Shown piece by piece: positions 6,058 to 6,336 of a DNA stretch of 6,336 nucleotides (positions are counted from its first letter, which is position 1; every line of letters begins with the position of its first letter). The position numbers and the translations under genes were made by a program. The notes below the pieces were generated by a model that searched no databases, was not told the DNA's origin, and was given only the letters and a program-made list of their open reading frames with translations. The stretch is from Methanobacterium sp. UBA8 (GTDB lineage Archaea > Methanobacteriota > Methanobacteria > Methanobacteriales > Methanobacteriaceae), in the NCBI GenBank assembly GCA_002509665.1, contig DADN01000201.1, forward strand, positions 18,963 through 25,298, read 5' to 3'.

Positions 6058-6336
6058 TTATATATCCAGAATAACCTGCACCATAAACCCATTATCCTGT
6101 TTAACATCCATCAAATGATATGTAACTGCTTTTACCTCAGCCCGGCTTTCATGGATTTCAGGATTAAATTCCTCGCCCCATGCTGTTCCTTTTAAAGAGA
6201 AGCCTTCCTCTTTTCTCTCTATTTTGACCTCAAATTTAGAAAATACTAAATAATCAACATCCAGTAAGACAAGAAACTCTGAAAGCCAGTCGTATAAAAG
6301 CGCGCATTCATCTTCGGATTCAACTTCAATTTGCCG
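6058..6336 (-). CDS. Archease, C-terminal part (runs off the window)
   Basis: I translated 92 codons in one open frame from the window edge to a TAA at 6058-6060. The start lies outside; the family is about 140 residues long, so roughly the last two thirds are present. Family features visible are EDECALLYDWLSEFLVLLDV near the beginning of the fragment, the F-x-G-x-A-W-G-E turn (FSLKGTAWGEEFNPEIHES), EVKAVTYHLMDV and the C-terminal VQVILDI, where the near-terminal Asp is a conserved acidic residue of the family. Archease is a small metal-binding protein that helps the RNA ligase RtcB to be activated and to turn over during tRNA splicing and RNA repair. It is convergent with the regulator gene and shows no functional link to its neighbours here. 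Confidence 0.85.
   Translation of the reverse strand, partial: RQIEVESEDECALLYDWLSEFLVLLDVDYLVFSKFEVKIERKEEGFSLKGTAWGEEFNPEIHESRAEVKAVTYHLMDVKQDNGFMVQVILDI

Overview
The window comes from a methanogenic archaeon, most likely a mesophilic member of the Methanobacteriales close to Methanobacterium. The evidence is an operon for methyl-coenzyme M reductase in the order B-D-G-A with no mcrC, which is the arrangement of isoenzyme II (Mrt). AT-rich spacers, archaeal TATA-like boxes and GGTGA-type ribosome binding sites agree. The genus is an inference; no species marker is present.

Layout. Bases 1-3626 (minus strand) hold mrtB, mrtD, mrtG and the first 327 codons of mrtA, packed with gaps of 1 to 24 bases. 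Bases 3627-4331 are a 705-base gene-free stretch upstream of mrtB and the most interesting part of the window. Read toward mrtB it holds: a distal TATA-like box (about 4225) followed by a GGTTAT/GTTACC operator-like cluster; a proximal TATA-like box (about 3996) followed by a 33-bp dyad of four GTAAC half-sites; two large imperfect stem-loops lying 2 bases apart (3829-3922 and 3719-3826); two small perfect hairpins; and the mrtB Shine-Dalgarno sequence. One arm of a small hairpin could pair with that Shine-Dalgarno instead. Bases 4332-5063 (minus) encode an iron-sulfur flavoprotein of the Isf type. A 141-base divergent promoter region separates it from a plus-strand gene (5205-5987) for a winged-helix regulator with an N-terminal coiled coil and four cysteines. 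A T-run terminator follows, then the 3' part of a convergent archease gene (6058-6336, minus).

How the parts may work together. MCR catalyses the last step of methanogenesis, and isoenzyme II is known in Methanobacteriales to be regulated by growth phase and hydrogen supply. A redox-type flavoprotein and a cysteine-bearing regulator sit just upstream of an unusually long control region with paired promoter/operator modules and a structured leader. This suggests that mrt expression here is controlled both at transcription and in the leader RNA. The genes, the sequence symmetry and the base pairing are read directly from the sequence. The link between the regulator and mrt, and the switching function of the leader, are inferences.
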